Shown here in pieces: positions 16,148 to 25,225 of a DNA stretch of 64,000 nucleotides; the first letter of the stretch is position 1, and each line of letters opens with the position of its first letter. The DNA lies in NCBI GenBank assembly GCA_910589075.1, contig CAJUSK010000034.1, forward strand, positions 285,747 through 349,746, given 5' to 3'. The notes beneath the pieces were generated by a model. It saw only the letters and a list, made by a program, of their open reading frames with translations. It had not been told where the DNA came from and did no database searches. The translations under genes and the position numbers were made by a program. The stretch is from an uncultured Lachnospiraceae bacterium. Its GTDB lineage: Bacteria; Bacillota; Clostridia; Lachnospirales; Lachnospiraceae.

Positions 16148-17185
16148 ATGGTAGAAAAAAGAGACATTGATATTATATTGAATAACCCCATAGACTGGGA
16201 ACGGTTCAGAAACCGGACCGTTTTGGTAACGGGCGCCACGGGGCGGCTGGGGATGTATATTGTGGAAGCGCTGATAAAAGCGGATATTGACTGGAATTTG
16301 AATCTGAATATTATTGCGCATGGGAGAAGTGGAGACAAGCTGGAGCAGGTCTTCGGGAATTCCCTGCAGCTCCCCAATGTGACTGTGCTGGTACAGGATA
16401 TTACAGTAGCGATTCATGTGGAGAAGGATGTCGACTGCATATTTCATACTGCTGGCGCCGCAAGTCCGAAGGATTTTACTGATCAGCCTGTGGATACATT
16501 GTGGGGACATGTACAGGGGACCAGGAATGTCCTGGAATTGGCGTTGGAGAAACGGGTGGAGAAGATTGTATATGTATCCACAGTGGAGATTTATGGAGAG
16601 TGGCAGTCTGAGGACAGTATCCGCGAGGAGGATATGGGGCCGTTGCACTGTAACAATGCGAGGGCATGCTATCCGGAGGCGAAGCGGTTGTGCGAGACAA
16701 TGTTTGCAGCTTACGAAGCCCAGTATGGCATTCCCTATGTGGGGGTAAGATTGTGTCATACTTTCGGGCCTGGCATAACCTTGGATGATGGCAGGGCGTT
16801 TGCGCAGTTTATCAGAAATGTGCTGAACGGGGAGGATATTGTGCTGTATTCAGACGGAAGTGCGGCGAGAACCTATACCTATGTGGCAGATGCGGTCGCA
16901 GGCATGTTTCTGGCGGCTACAAAAGGAAAAAAGCACTGGTATAATATAGCGGCACCGGATAATCTGATTACTGTGCGGGAGCTGGCAGGATTGATTGCGG
17001 GACTTGATCCGGAGAAAAAGGTAAAGGTTTGTTATGACGGGGCTGCGGCGGGAGGATTACAGTATCTTCCGTTCAGGCTGGGGGTTATGAATGTGGACAG
17101 GATTCTGGCGCTTGGATGGCATCCGCAGGTAGGCTTGCGGGAGGCATTCCAGTATACGTTGGAATCGTTTATGCAGAGAAAATGA
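16148..17185 (+). CDS. NAD-dependent epimerase/dehydratase (extended SDR, copy 1)
   Basis: A 345-residue extended short-chain dehydrogenase acting on nucleotide-activated sugars. The NAD-binding TVLVTGATGRLGMYI stretch is at about residues 24-38, the catalytic Ser/Thr is in VYVSTVEIYG, the Tyr-Lys pair is in CYPEAK (about 178-183), and RTYTYVADAVAGM is the usual substrate-domain motif. It follows the IspD-like gene by 9 bases, and this pair is repeated at 52499-54287, so the two enzymes probably act on one precursor. Its stop overlaps the next start (ATGA). Confidence 0.85.
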   Translation: MVEKRDIDIILNNPIDWERFRNRTVLVTGATGRLGMYIVEALIKADIDWNLNLNIIAHGRSGDKLEQVFGNSLQLPNVTVLVQDITVAIHVEKDVDCIFHTAGAASPKDFTDQPVDTLWGHVQGTRNVLELALEKRVEKIVYVSTVEIYGEWQSEDSIREEDMGPLHCNNARACYPEAKRLCETMFAAYEAQYGIPYVGVRLCHTFGPGITLDDGRAFAQFIRNVLNGEDIVLYSDGSAARTYTYVADAVAGMFLAATKGKKHWYNIAAPDNLITVRELAGLIAGLDPEKKVKVCYDGAAAGGLQYLPFRLGVMNVDRILALGWHPQVGLREAFQYTLESFMQRK

Positions 17186-18462
17186 TAAGGTATGGAACTT
17201 TGGCATGGATGAGTAAAGAACAAAAGTATGTTTTAAAAAGAATATGGAAGGCACGCATGGAAAGCATACCATTTTATCTGTGCAGGCTTTTTCGTATATG
17301 CAAAAGGAAAATCGTTTTCTGTTGCATTGAAGGTACAACAGGATATAGCTGCAATCCCAAATATATTGCGGAAGAACTGCTGCGGACGAACCAGGAGAAC
17401 AAAAAAAATGAAGAAGCATTTGAGCTTGTCTGGTTAGTAAATGATATGACCCACAAATTCCCGGCAGGGATACGGGTTGTCCACAATACTCTGTGGAAGC
17501 GTGCCTACCATCTTACGACGGCGCGTGTCTGGATTGACAACAGCAGGAAGCAACTGGAGGTCAGGAAGCGGAAAGGGCAGCTCTATATCCAGACATGGCA
17601 TGCGAAGCTGGGATTTAAACCGACCTGTCTTGACCGGGGAGAATCTTTTTCCAGGATTGCTTACCTGGTCAGCAAACATGATTCGGAGATGATTGATTAT
17701 GTGCTGTCCAATTCAAAGTGGTATGACGATACGCTTCCGACCGGGATGCTGTATGACGGCCCTGTGCTGCGGACAGGCTCTCCCAGATGCGATATTCTCG
17801 TAAAGGCCCGGAATGACACCACATATAAAGCGAAACTGCGGGCACGAATGATGGAACTGTCCGGAATGGAATGGCAGACAGAGAAGGCGGCGCCCGTGCG
17901 GTTTCTGATGTATGCGCCTACCTTCCGGGGCGGAAGCCAGCGGACAAGGCGGGAAGTGGAGGCAGGGAGCAGCTTTTCGGCTTTCGGGAGGCTTATGGAC
18001 AGTCTGAAAAAGAAGTTTGGAGGAGAGTGGATCATACTGCTCAGGCTGCATCCTCAACTGGTGGCGGGGCGGCAGGGAAGAGCCGATGCCGGCGGGAAGA
18101 ATGTAGTGGATGTAAGCCGGGTGGATGATATGTATGAACTCCTGGCCGGGTGCGATGCGTTTATGACAGACTATTCCAGCGCGGCGTTTGACGCGGCAGT
18201 GATGAAAATACCAGTGTTTTTATATTGTGATGATTACCGAGCGTATGAAGCGGAGAGAGGGAGACTACTTTGGGATTTGGAGAAGCTGCCGTTTCCGCTG
18301 GCGTTGAATGAAGAAGAACTGGAAGACAGAATCCTGGGATTTCATGAAGAAGAATACCGAGCGGGGCTTCAGGAGCTGTTTGAAAGAGTGGAGATGCTGG
18401 AAGACGGAAAAGCTGCTGAGCGGGTGGCAGAGTTTTTAGGCAGAATAGGAAGGGCAGATTGA
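17182..18462 (+). CDS. CDP-glycerol glycerophosphotransferase family protein
   Basis: A 426-residue GT-B enzyme of the TagB/TagF family, which uses CDP-glycerol or CDP-ribitol to add polyol phosphate. Typical motifs appear in order: QTWHAKLGFK (catalytic His), RFLMYAPTFRG, LLRLHPQL and AFMTDYSSAAFDAA. Unlike the 12066 protein it has no extra domain. ATG 17182 overlaps the previous stop as ATGA, implying translational coupling; ATG 17209 is a weaker alternative. No transmembrane segment is seen; family members sit on the inner membrane face. With the cytidylyltransferase and epimerase just upstream it forms a coherent CDP-polyol unit. Confidence 0.88.
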   Translation: MIRYGTLAWMSKEQKYVLKRIWKARMESIPFYLCRLFRICKRKIVFCCIEGTTGYSCNPKYIAEELLRTNQENKKNEEAFELVWLVNDMTHKFPAGIRVVHNTLWKRAYHLTTARVWIDNSRKQLEVRKRKGQLYIQTWHAKLGFKPTCLDRGESFSRIAYLVSKHDSEMIDYVLSNSKWYDDTLPTGMLYDGPVLRTGSPRCDILVKARNDTTYKAKLRARMMELSGMEWQTEKAAPVRFLMYAPTFRGGSQRTRREVEAGSSFSAFGRLMDSLKKKFGGEWIILLRLHPQLVAGRQGRADAGGKNVVDVSRVDDMYELLAGCDAFMTDYSSAAFDAAVMKIPVFLYCDDYRAYEAERGRLLWDLEKLPFPLALNEEELEDRILGFHEEEYRAGLQELFERVEMLEDGKAAERVAEFLGRIGRAD

Positions 18463-19649
18463 AAAATAAGGCAGTACAGGGGGATGGAAACGTGACCAGG
18501 TTAAATCAGCTTTCCGATGACAACTGGAAAGATTTGAAAGAAATAGTGGTATTTGGGTTTGGACGCCAAGGAAAGAAAATGTATACAACACTGAGCCGGG
18601 ATTTCAGGATCATGGCGATTGTGGACAATTCCCCGGATAAACAGGGAATGCGTGTGGGCAAGCTGACGGTTCTGGCTTTTGAAGAGGCGCAGTCCCTGAT
18701 GGCACAATACAGGGTGATTGTCACCACATCTCAATATTATTATCAGGATATCCGCAGGCAGCTGTCAATGGCAGGCCTTGAAGAAAACAGAGATTTTGTA
18801 ATGTACCAGCAGTTTGTTACGGAGTGGTATTACAAATACAGGGATCGGGTTAATGTGCTGAAGACGGATATTTCCCTGACCACAATATGCAACCTCAGAT
18901 GTGAGAACTGCATGCAGTTTCTGCCTTACTGGAAAAGCGGGCGGCGCGGAGAGCATCCGTTTAATGAGATTAAGAAGGATGTGGAGACGTATTTCCAGTG
19001 CATTGATTACCTGCTGGATCTGGATGTGGTGGGCGGAGAGCCGTTTTTATATAGTGAATTGAAGACATTTATCCGATATATCGGTGAGAATTACAGAGAC
19101 AGGATTGGATATATCGGTTTTATTACGAATGGTACTGTGGTTCCGGATGACGAAACTTTTGAACTGATCAGGAAATATAAAATGGATATATCCATCAGTG
19201 ATTATTCGGAAGATATTTCATATAATCACAGGCTTGAGGAATTGTGTGGGAAAATAAAGGAATATGGGATTTCCTATATGAGGAACCGGAATATAGACTG
19301 GTTCGATTTTGGATTTCCCAGAGAGCTGTACCATTATGAAGGGGAAGAGGCGGTAAAGCACATGCAGTGCTGCAATTCCATTGAGCATATACTGGATGAC
19401 GGGAAACTGTTTTACTGCGGCCTGGAGTGGTCAGCGCAGAAAGGCGGTTTATATCCGGTTGAAGAAAAAGCATATGTGGATCTGGACAGGATTGCCAGAG
19501 GCGAAGGGGAGAGGAAAAGCATACTGGAAATGATACTGGCCAATATACCGGGTGGCTGTCTGGAATTTTGTAAGGTATGCGGAGGTTTTGGGATAGATAA
19601 TAATAACCGGGTGGAGACTGCAAAACAGTTAAAATTAAAAGATAAATAG
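18459..19649 (+). CDS. Radical SAM protein with N-terminal Rossmann-like module
   Basis: A 396-residue cytosolic protein. Residues about 28-115 are the locus-wide Rossmann-like module (IVVFGFGRQGKKMYTT, then AIVDNSPDKQG). The radical SAM barrel follows, with cluster ligands C144, C148 and C151 in CNLRCENC and a VVGGEPFLY SAM motif. Near the C terminus CCNS, CGLEW and CKVCGG give a SPASM/twitch-like cysteine set for an auxiliary cluster. Radical SAM enzymes in glycan loci epimerise, deoxygenate or link sugars or peptides; which applies here is unknown. The TTG at 18459 overlaps the previous stop (TTGA); GTG 18492 is an alternative start. Confidence 0.82.
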   Translation: MKNKAVQGDGNVTRLNQLSDDNWKDLKEIVVFGFGRQGKKMYTTLSRDFRIMAIVDNSPDKQGMRVGKLTVLAFEEAQSLMAQYRVIVTTSQYYYQDIRRQLSMAGLEENRDFVMYQQFVTEWYYKYRDRVNVLKTDISLTTICNLRCENCMQFLPYWKSGRRGEHPFNEIKKDVETYFQCIDYLLDLDVVGGEPFLYSELKTFIRYIGENYRDRIGYIGFITNGTVVPDDETFELIRKYKMDISISDYSEDISYNHRLEELCGKIKEYGISYMRNRNIDWFDFGFPRELYHYEGEEAVKHMQCCNSIEHILDDGKLFYCGLEWSAQKGGLYPVEEKAYVDLDRIARGEGERKSILEMILANIPGGCLEFCKVCGGFGIDNNNRVETAKQLKLKDK

Positions 19650-19659
19650 TGAGGATAAA

Positions 19660-20850
19660 ATGAATTTTAATAAGTTAATTGAGGATGTTAAGAGGTTAAA
19701 AAAAGAAACGGATAAATTGTACATTTATGGTGCGGGATTCTATGGTAAAGATGTTTATCGTGCTTTGGATAATAATGGGATCAAGGTAGATGGATTTTTA
19801 GTTACAAAAGAGAACTCAAATAAAGAGGTATTAGGTTTACCATTAATTGAGGCAAAATCAGTTATAGAAAAAAATATTGGGATTGTAATAGGGCTTAGTG
19901 ACACATATGTAGGAGAAGTCATCAATTACTTAAAGATAAATGGAATGGATATGAGCCATGTTATTAATGGTGGAAAATATATTACTGATACCGGAGGGAG
20001 GGAAGATCTTAGGGATTCTAAGGTTTTGGAAGTCTCTACAATTATGGGATGTAGCGTAAATTGCAAATATTGTCCACAGGATGTATTACTTAAAAAGTAT
20101 TATGAACATGACAAAAAAAGGCAACGTATTATGACTATAGAGAACTTTGAAATAACTTTGAAGCATACACCTGAAGATTGTATTATTGATTTTTCAGGAA
20201 TGACGGAACCTTTTAATAATCCAGACTGTCTTGAAATGATACGCATGGCCTGTGATGCGGGGAGAAAAGTCTATCTTTTTACGACATTAGCAGAGGTGGA
20301 TGAAACAATCGTAGATGAATTAATAAAATTGCCTGTTTATTATATGACCTTGCATGTTGCAGATAGATGCGGATATGCATATATTCCAACAACAGAAATT
20401 TACTATAGGAATGTTCAAAAAGTTTTGTCTGCGAAAAAAATAGACGGAAGACCGTTTGTGGATTTTTTGAATGCGCAGACAGATCCGGATGAGAAGATTG
20501 TAGAGATTGTGAGAGACAAGTATGAAATTATGTGTTCTGTTCAAAACAGAGCAGGTAATGTAAAAGATGATGATGCTCAACACCGGGATAAAGTTATTGC
20601 CCCTGGAACGAAAATAAAATGTTGTTTCTGTGGAGATGATTTGTCCAATAGTGTTGTACTTCCGGATGGCACACTTTTAATTTGTAATATGGATTACGGA
20701 ATGCAGCATGTATTAGGGAATTTATATGAAGAGGATTATGATACTGTTCGAAGTAAAGGGGAATTGCAAAGGGTACTAAAGGAGATGGACAGGGGGACAG
20801 ATATGAATTTGCTTTGCAGGAGTTGTTTGCTTGCCAGAGAGGAACACTAA
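19660..20850 (+). CDS. Radical SAM/SPASM protein with N-terminal Rossmann-like module
   Basis: A 396-residue protein with the same plan as its upstream neighbour but low similarity to it. The module spans about residues 18-105 (KLYIYGAGFYGKDVYRAL). The radical SAM cysteines are C131, C135 and C138 in CSVNCKYC, and the C-terminal region has CCFCGDD, ICNMD and CRSCLLA, consistent with an auxiliary iron-sulfur cluster. The DNA becomes strongly AT-rich at this gene, suggesting a different origin from the preceding genes. Two successive radical SAM genes in a glycan locus are unusual. The reaction is unknown. Confidence 0.82.
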   Translation: MNFNKLIEDVKRLKKETDKLYIYGAGFYGKDVYRALDNNGIKVDGFLVTKENSNKEVLGLPLIEAKSVIEKNIGIVIGLSDTYVGEVINYLKINGMDMSHVINGGKYITDTGGREDLRDSKVLEVSTIMGCSVNCKYCPQDVLLKKYYEHDKKRQRIMTIENFEITLKHTPEDCIIDFSGMTEPFNNPDCLEMIRMACDAGRKVYLFTTLAEVDETIVDELIKLPVYYMTLHVADRCGYAYIPTTEIYYRNVQKVLSAKKIDGRPFVDFLNAQTDPDEKIVEIVRDKYEIMCSVQNRAGNVKDDDAQHRDKVIAPGTKIKCCFCGDDLSNSVVLPDGTLLICNMDYGMQHVLGNLYEEDYDTVRSKGELQRVLKEMDRGTDMNLLCRSCLLAREEH

Positions 20851-21456
20851 ATGAAAATTGAACAAAAAGGGCTTGATAAAATAAAGAAAATCTATAATTT
20901 ATTTGCTGATAACAAATCTAAATATATTTTTAAGAATAGATTAATGTTTAATTTGTTTGATGAGAATGAGTACATCAGAAACATTATAAAAACTAATAGA
21001 GTTGCGGCGGATTTTTTAGATAAGCTATTGAATGAAAACGATCCTGTGGTTGTATGGGGTGTTGGGATAAGGGCACATAAGTTCAGGCTGTTTTATCCCG
21101 AAGTAGAAGTAATGTGTTATATAGATTCTAATAAGCATGGGGAAACTTATAACGGAATAGAAATTATATCATTTGAAGAGTATTTAAATAGAGGATTAAA
21201 TACAAAAATCGTAATTTTGCCGAGATTTTCACATAAAGAAATAGAGCATGAAATCAAGCAGGCAGGTATAAAAGAACATAATATATTAAACTTTGCAAAA
21301 ATTATGGATTACTTATATGAGGTACAATATTTTGATCTGCCTCAAATAAAAGAAGTGAAGTATTTTATTGATGGAGGTGCATATGATGGGGCTGATACCT
21401 TAAAATTTGCTAAAAATTTTAGGGGGGGGGGTATCACAGATTTGGGAACCAAATAA
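20851..21456 (+). CDS. FkbM methyltransferase, N-terminal half (frame broken at G10 tract)
   Basis: The N-terminal 201 residues of a split gene. Residues about 62-150 are the Rossmann-like module (PVVVWGVGIRAHKFRLF, then YIDSNKHGE). FkbM methyltransferase sequence begins with KYFIDGGAYDGADTLKF, the SAM-binding motif I. At the G10 tract (21422-21431) the frame runs into GGGITDLGTK and stops. Deleting one G restores a 343-residue protein through ...RGGVSQIWEPNKC.... FkbM enzymes O-methylate sugars. In the state sequenced the gene is OFF, apart from ribosomal or polymerase slippage. Confidence 0.85.
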   Translation: MKIEQKGLDKIKKIYNLFADNKSKYIFKNRLMFNLFDENEYIRNIIKTNRVAADFLDKLLNENDPVVVWGVGIRAHKFRLFYPEVEVMCYIDSNKHGETYNGIEIISFEEYLNRGLNTKIVILPRFSHKEIEHEIKQAGIKEHNILNFAKIMDYLYEVQYFDLPQIKEVKYFIDGGAYDGADTLKFAKNFRGGGITDLGTK

Positions 21457-21883
21457 GTGTATGATAGAGCATATTACTAAAAAATTAGAAAATCAACAGG
21501 TTGCCTATGAAATTATTAATGCAGGAATGAGCAATGAGGAATCATTTGCATTATCTTATGATAAAAAGGATGAACAAAGCGCATTTTCTCTGCAAGCTGC
21601 ATTAAATGGGAATATTAAGTTAGACTATATAGACAATCATATGAAGGAAAAGGTTTCAATGATCAAGATGGACATAGAAGGATTTGAATACAGGGCACTG
21701 GTAGGAGCAAAGCAAACAATTAGCTTGTTTCAACCATATTTGGCTATTTGTGTTTATCATAAACAAGAAGATATATGGAAAATACCAGAACTTATCTATT
21801 CCATATGCCCTCGTTATAAATTTTATTTAAGGCATTATTCATTGTTCCCTAATGAAACAGTCTTATATGCTATTATTAGTTGA
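21407..21883 (+). pseudogene. FkbM methyltransferase, C-terminal half (out of frame)
   Basis: The remaining part of the FkbM domain in the shifted frame: IWEPNKC, a stretch ending NAGMSNEE, then MIKMDIEGFEYRALVG, the FkbM hallmark (KxDxEGxExxAL), and YLAICVYHK. The nominal ATG 21407 has no ribosome binding site and lies inside the upstream half, so independent translation is unlikely; it should be read as the distal part of the phase-variable gene 20851-21883. Confidence 0.8.
21422..21431 (+). repeat. G10 homopolymer in the FkbM gene (slippage site)
   Basis: Ten consecutive G in an otherwise AT-rich gene, exactly at the point where the two halves of the FkbM frame part. A tract of 9 (or 12) G gives the full-length reading frame. 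This is a typical slipped-strand mispairing phase-variation tract, though a sequencing or assembly error is possible. Confidence 0.85.
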
Positions 21884-21932
21884 TTGTTTATTAATATATA
21901 GTGATTTATTACATGAGAAAGTAGATAATAAT

Positions 21933-23027
21933 ATGGCAAAATTAATTGATTGTAATTTGAAATGGTTTTTGCAACATGTACACAAAAAGAGAATAATTGC
22001 TTTTTCAGCGGGTAGAAAATTTTTGAAATTTGTATCTGATTTTAAGCTGGAAAGAAGAATTGAATTTGTAATAGATAATGATGATAAAAAGCAGGGTACA
22101 GTAATTACAATTAATGATGTAAAAATAGAAATAGAAAATATTGAAAAATTACTTGAATATTCAAACAGAGATTATATCATTCTTATATCAAATTTGGCTT
22201 CTTATGCTCATATTATGCGACAGTTGAATCAATATAATAAATTGCAAAATATTGAATGCTATAGTGTAGCTTTAATGCAGGATAGATGTAAGAAAGAAGA
22301 AGTTATATATACAGGCGGGGTGCAGAAAATCCCTAAAACAATACATTATTGTTGGTTTGGTGGTAATCCAATACCAGATTATTTATGTAAATATATGGAA
22401 TCCTGGAAGCGATATTGTCCTGATTATGAAATTATCAGATGGGATGAAACAAATTATAATGTTGAAAAAAATAGTTATATGAAAGAAGCATACGAGTGTA
22501 AAAAATGGGGATTTGTACCAGATTATGCAAGGCTTGATATTATCGCGGAGTGTGGAGGGATATATCTTGATACAGATGTAGAGATAATTAAATCATTTGA
22601 TGACTTATTAAATGATAAATCTTTTTTTGGGTTTACAAATTATAATGAAATTAATCTAGGTTCTGGATTTGGAAGTGTTGCAGGTAATGAGTTCATATTA
22701 GAACTTAGGGATTCTTATAACGGAATACATTTTTTGGATACTAACAGGAAAATGAATTTAACATCTTGCATAGCCTATCAAGCACCTGTATTTAGAAAAA
22801 TGGGATATAAATTTTGTAATCAACAGCAGAATATCAATAGTAATGTTGTATATCCTGTTGAGGTTTTTAATCCTAAAGGAGTATTGGGAATGAATAATTT
22901 ATTTACGAGCAATACACATTCGATTCATCATGCGGCGAGGACATGGGAGACAGAGAAAAATAACAGGGATTACTATGAAGGAAGACAGTTGCTAAAGGAT
23001 ATAGAAATAGAATATGTAGAAGATTAA
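21933..23027 (+). CDS. GT32-type (capsular polysaccharide) glycosyltransferase with N-terminal Rossmann-like module
   Basis: A 364-residue protein. Residues about 14-110 are a diverged form of the module (RIIAFSAGRKFLKFVS, VIDNDDKKQG). From about 128 it is a GT32-like retaining glycosyltransferase: IPKTIHYCWFGG, WKRYCPDYEIIRWDE, FVPDYARLDIIAECGG and the DxD motif in YLDTDVE, ending with IHHAARTW. The donor is probably a nucleotide-hexose, unspecified. ATG 21933 follows GAGAAAG; the frame is open to ATG 21852, which would overlap the FkbM gene. Confidence 0.83.
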   Translation: MAKLIDCNLKWFLQHVHKKRIIAFSAGRKFLKFVSDFKLERRIEFVIDNDDKKQGTVITINDVKIEIENIEKLLEYSNRDYIILISNLASYAHIMRQLNQYNKLQNIECYSVALMQDRCKKEEVIYTGGVQKIPKTIHYCWFGGNPIPDYLCKYMESWKRYCPDYEIIRWDETNYNVEKNSYMKEAYECKKWGFVPDYARLDIIAECGGIYLDTDVEIIKSFDDLLNDKSFFGFTNYNEINLGSGFGSVAGNEFILELRDSYNGIHFLDTNRKMNLTSCIAYQAPVFRKMGYKFCNQQQNINSNVVYPVEVFNPKGVLGMNNLFTSNTHSIHHAARTWETEKNNRDYYEGRQLLKDIEIEYVED

Positions 23028-23059
23028 AATCTGATAAATGTTGTGGAAAGGAGTTGGGT

Positions 23060-24232
23060 ATGGAAGTCATTAGTGTAATTATACCGGTGTTTAATTCAGT
23101 GCAATATTTGCAACAATGTATGGACAGTGTTGTAAATCAAACATATAAAAATTTGGAGATTATTTGTATAGATGGGGGTTCGACAGATGGATCATTGGAA
23201 GTATTGCAGAATTATGCGGATAAAGATAGCAGGATAGAAATTATCTGTAATCAAAACGATGGCTTGTCACAGGCAAGAAAAGATGGATTGGTTCGTGCAA
23301 CGGGCAAGTATATCAGCCATATTGACAGTGATGATTGGCTGGATCCTACAATGTATGAAAAAATGATTTGTTTTGCAGAAAAATATGATGTAGATGCGGT
23401 AGGATGTAATTATTATGATGTGAAAGGAAAAACTATATATCCTGCGATTTGTCTGGAAGAAGAATTATTAGATAACAGTTCAGAAAATAAAATGATTTAT
23501 AAAAAAATATATGATATTGATAAAACTAAAAATATTTTGAACTGGACATTTTGGACATATCTAATAAAAAAAGAAGTAATATATCCATACCAAATGAGCT
23601 TAAAAGAAAAATTAGTGTGTTGTGAAGATGTTGTATGTATTTGGTCTTTTTTGGCGGAAGCAAAAAAAATATATATATTGAATGAAAAACTTTATTACTA
23701 CAGGACAAGAGTAAGAACAGCAGAGAACAGGCTTGATCCGCACTATCTTATAGATGTATTAAATGGTTATAATATACTTTTAAATAATATACGTGAAAAC
23801 AAGCATAGGGAATATTTGGAAAATGTTTTTAAATATGCTTTTTTTGATATAACAATATCAGAAACTTTAAGGTTTTTTATGAAAGAAAGTGGACAGTTTC
23901 ATATGTTTCCATACGAAATAGTACCCCAAAATTCAAAAATTGTTTTATATGGTGCGGGCCTTATGGGGAAATCTTATTATAAACAAATAAAAGAAAATAG
24001 TTATTGTGATCTTGTATTATGGGTAGATAAAGAATATGCAGATATATCGGATGAAATGTATCAGGTAAGCAGTCCGGATGAAATAGAAAATTGTAAATTT
24101 GATTTTATATTAATTGCTGCCAGACATATAAAAACCGCTGAGAGTATAAAAGAATATCTAATACAAAATAAGCATGTAAAAAGTGATAAAATATTACTGA
24201 AAATGCCTAAACAGTTATCAAGGTATATATAA
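23060..24232 (+). CDS. GT2 glycosyltransferase with C-terminal Rossmann-like module
   Basis: A 390-residue protein. Residues 1-220 form an inverting GT-A domain: VISVIIPVFNSVQYLQQCMD, CIDGGSTDGS and the DxD-type HIDSDDWLD. A helical linker follows, then the module from about 293 to the end (KIVLYGAGLMGKSYYKQI, SSPDEI, DFILIAA). ATG 23060 has AAAGGAG at 23047-23053, so I prefer it to TTG 23054. There is no transmembrane segment, so it probably works on a soluble or membrane-associated acceptor in the cytosol. Confidence 0.88.
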   Translation: MEVISVIIPVFNSVQYLQQCMDSVVNQTYKNLEIICIDGGSTDGSLEVLQNYADKDSRIEIICNQNDGLSQARKDGLVRATGKYISHIDSDDWLDPTMYEKMICFAEKYDVDAVGCNYYDVKGKTIYPAICLEEELLDNSSENKMIYKKIYDIDKTKNILNWTFWTYLIKKEVIYPYQMSLKEKLVCCEDVVCIWSFLAEAKKIYILNEKLYYYRTRVRTAENRLDPHYLIDVLNGYNILLNNIRENKHREYLENVFKYAFFDITISETLRFFMKESGQFHMFPYEIVPQNSKIVLYGAGLMGKSYYKQIKENSYCDLVLWVDKEYADISDEMYQVSSPDEIENCKFDFILIAARHIKTAESIKEYLIQNKHVKSDKILLKMPKQLSRYI

Positions 24233-24260
24233 AAGAAAAATAGAAATGGAAGGGATACAA

Positions 24261-25205
24261 GTGAATTATTTTATAGTTGGCGGAGCCGGATTTATAGGGA
24301 GCCATGTTGCACGGAGACTGATAAAAGAAGAAACTGATGCACATATATATATTTATGACAATTTTTCTTCAGGACATGAATATCATTTGCAGGAAATATT
24401 AAATAATAAACGGTTTCATATTATAAACGGAGATATAAAGAATTTCGATTTTTTGGTTGAATCTATGCGAAATATGGATGTTGTTTATAGTTTGGCATCT
24501 AATCCGGACATAGCAAAGGCAATTATTCAACCAGACATAGACTTTTGGGAAGGAACTTATTTAATTAATAATGTTGTCGAGTCTATACGCATAAATGGAA
24601 TCAGGAGATTAATTTATGCTTCAGGAAGTGGAGTATATGGGGATGTTGGATATACAGTTACAAGCGAAGATTTTTCTCCTATGCTTCCAACATCAACATA
24701 TGGAGCAAGCAAACTTGCATGTGAAGCCTTGATTTGTTCGTATTGCCATATGTTTGATATAAATGCGTCGGTTTTCCGTTTTGCAAATGTTGTTGGACCG
24801 AACCAGACACATGGTGTTGGATATGATTTTATAAAAAAATTAAGCAGAGATTGTAAATGTCTTGAAATCTTGGGAGATGGGACACAGAGTAAATCATATA
24901 TCTATATTGATGATGTTATAGATGCGCTTAGAATTGTGGAAAAGAACTGTTTCAAAGGATTCGAATATTATAATGTTGCTACTATGGACTATATTACTGT
25001 TACTGAGATTGCAGATATTGTTACAAAAGCTATGCAGTTGCAAAATGTGAAATATCAATATACAGGAGGAGATCGAGGCTGGAAAGGTGATGTCCCGATA
25101 GTGCGGCTGAATTCGGATAAGATACGGAAATTGGGATGGAAGAATCATTTAACTTCGTATCAAGCTATGGAAAAAGCTGTTGTGTCAATGTTACGTTCTA
25201 ATTGA
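24261..25205 (+). CDS. NAD-dependent epimerase/dehydratase (UDP-glucose 4-epimerase-like)
   Basis: A 314-residue extended SDR: N-terminal FIVGGAGFIGSHVARRL for NAD, catalytic Ser region YASGSGVYGD, and STYGASK with the Tyr-Lys pair. The family covers UDP-hexose 4-epimerases and GDP/ADP-sugar epimerases. It lies immediately before the heptose genes, so it might act on a heptose or on a hexose of the same glycan; sequence alone does not decide. GTG 24261 follows GGAAGGG and is preferred; ATG 24246 is the alternative. Confidence 0.85.
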   Translation: MNYFIVGGAGFIGSHVARRLIKEETDAHIYIYDNFSSGHEYHLQEILNNKRFHIINGDIKNFDFLVESMRNMDVVYSLASNPDIAKAIIQPDIDFWEGTYLINNVVESIRINGIRRLIYASGSGVYGDVGYTVTSEDFSPMLPTSTYGASKLACEALICSYCHMFDINASVFRFANVVGPNQTHGVGYDFIKKLSRDCKCLEILGDGTQSKSYIYIDDVIDALRIVEKNCFKGFEYYNVATMDYITVTEIADIVTKAMQLQNVKYQYTGGDRGWKGDVPIVRLNSDKIRKLGWKNHLTSYQAMEKAVVSMLRSN

Positions 25206-25225
25206 AATGAAGGGAAGTATATAAA

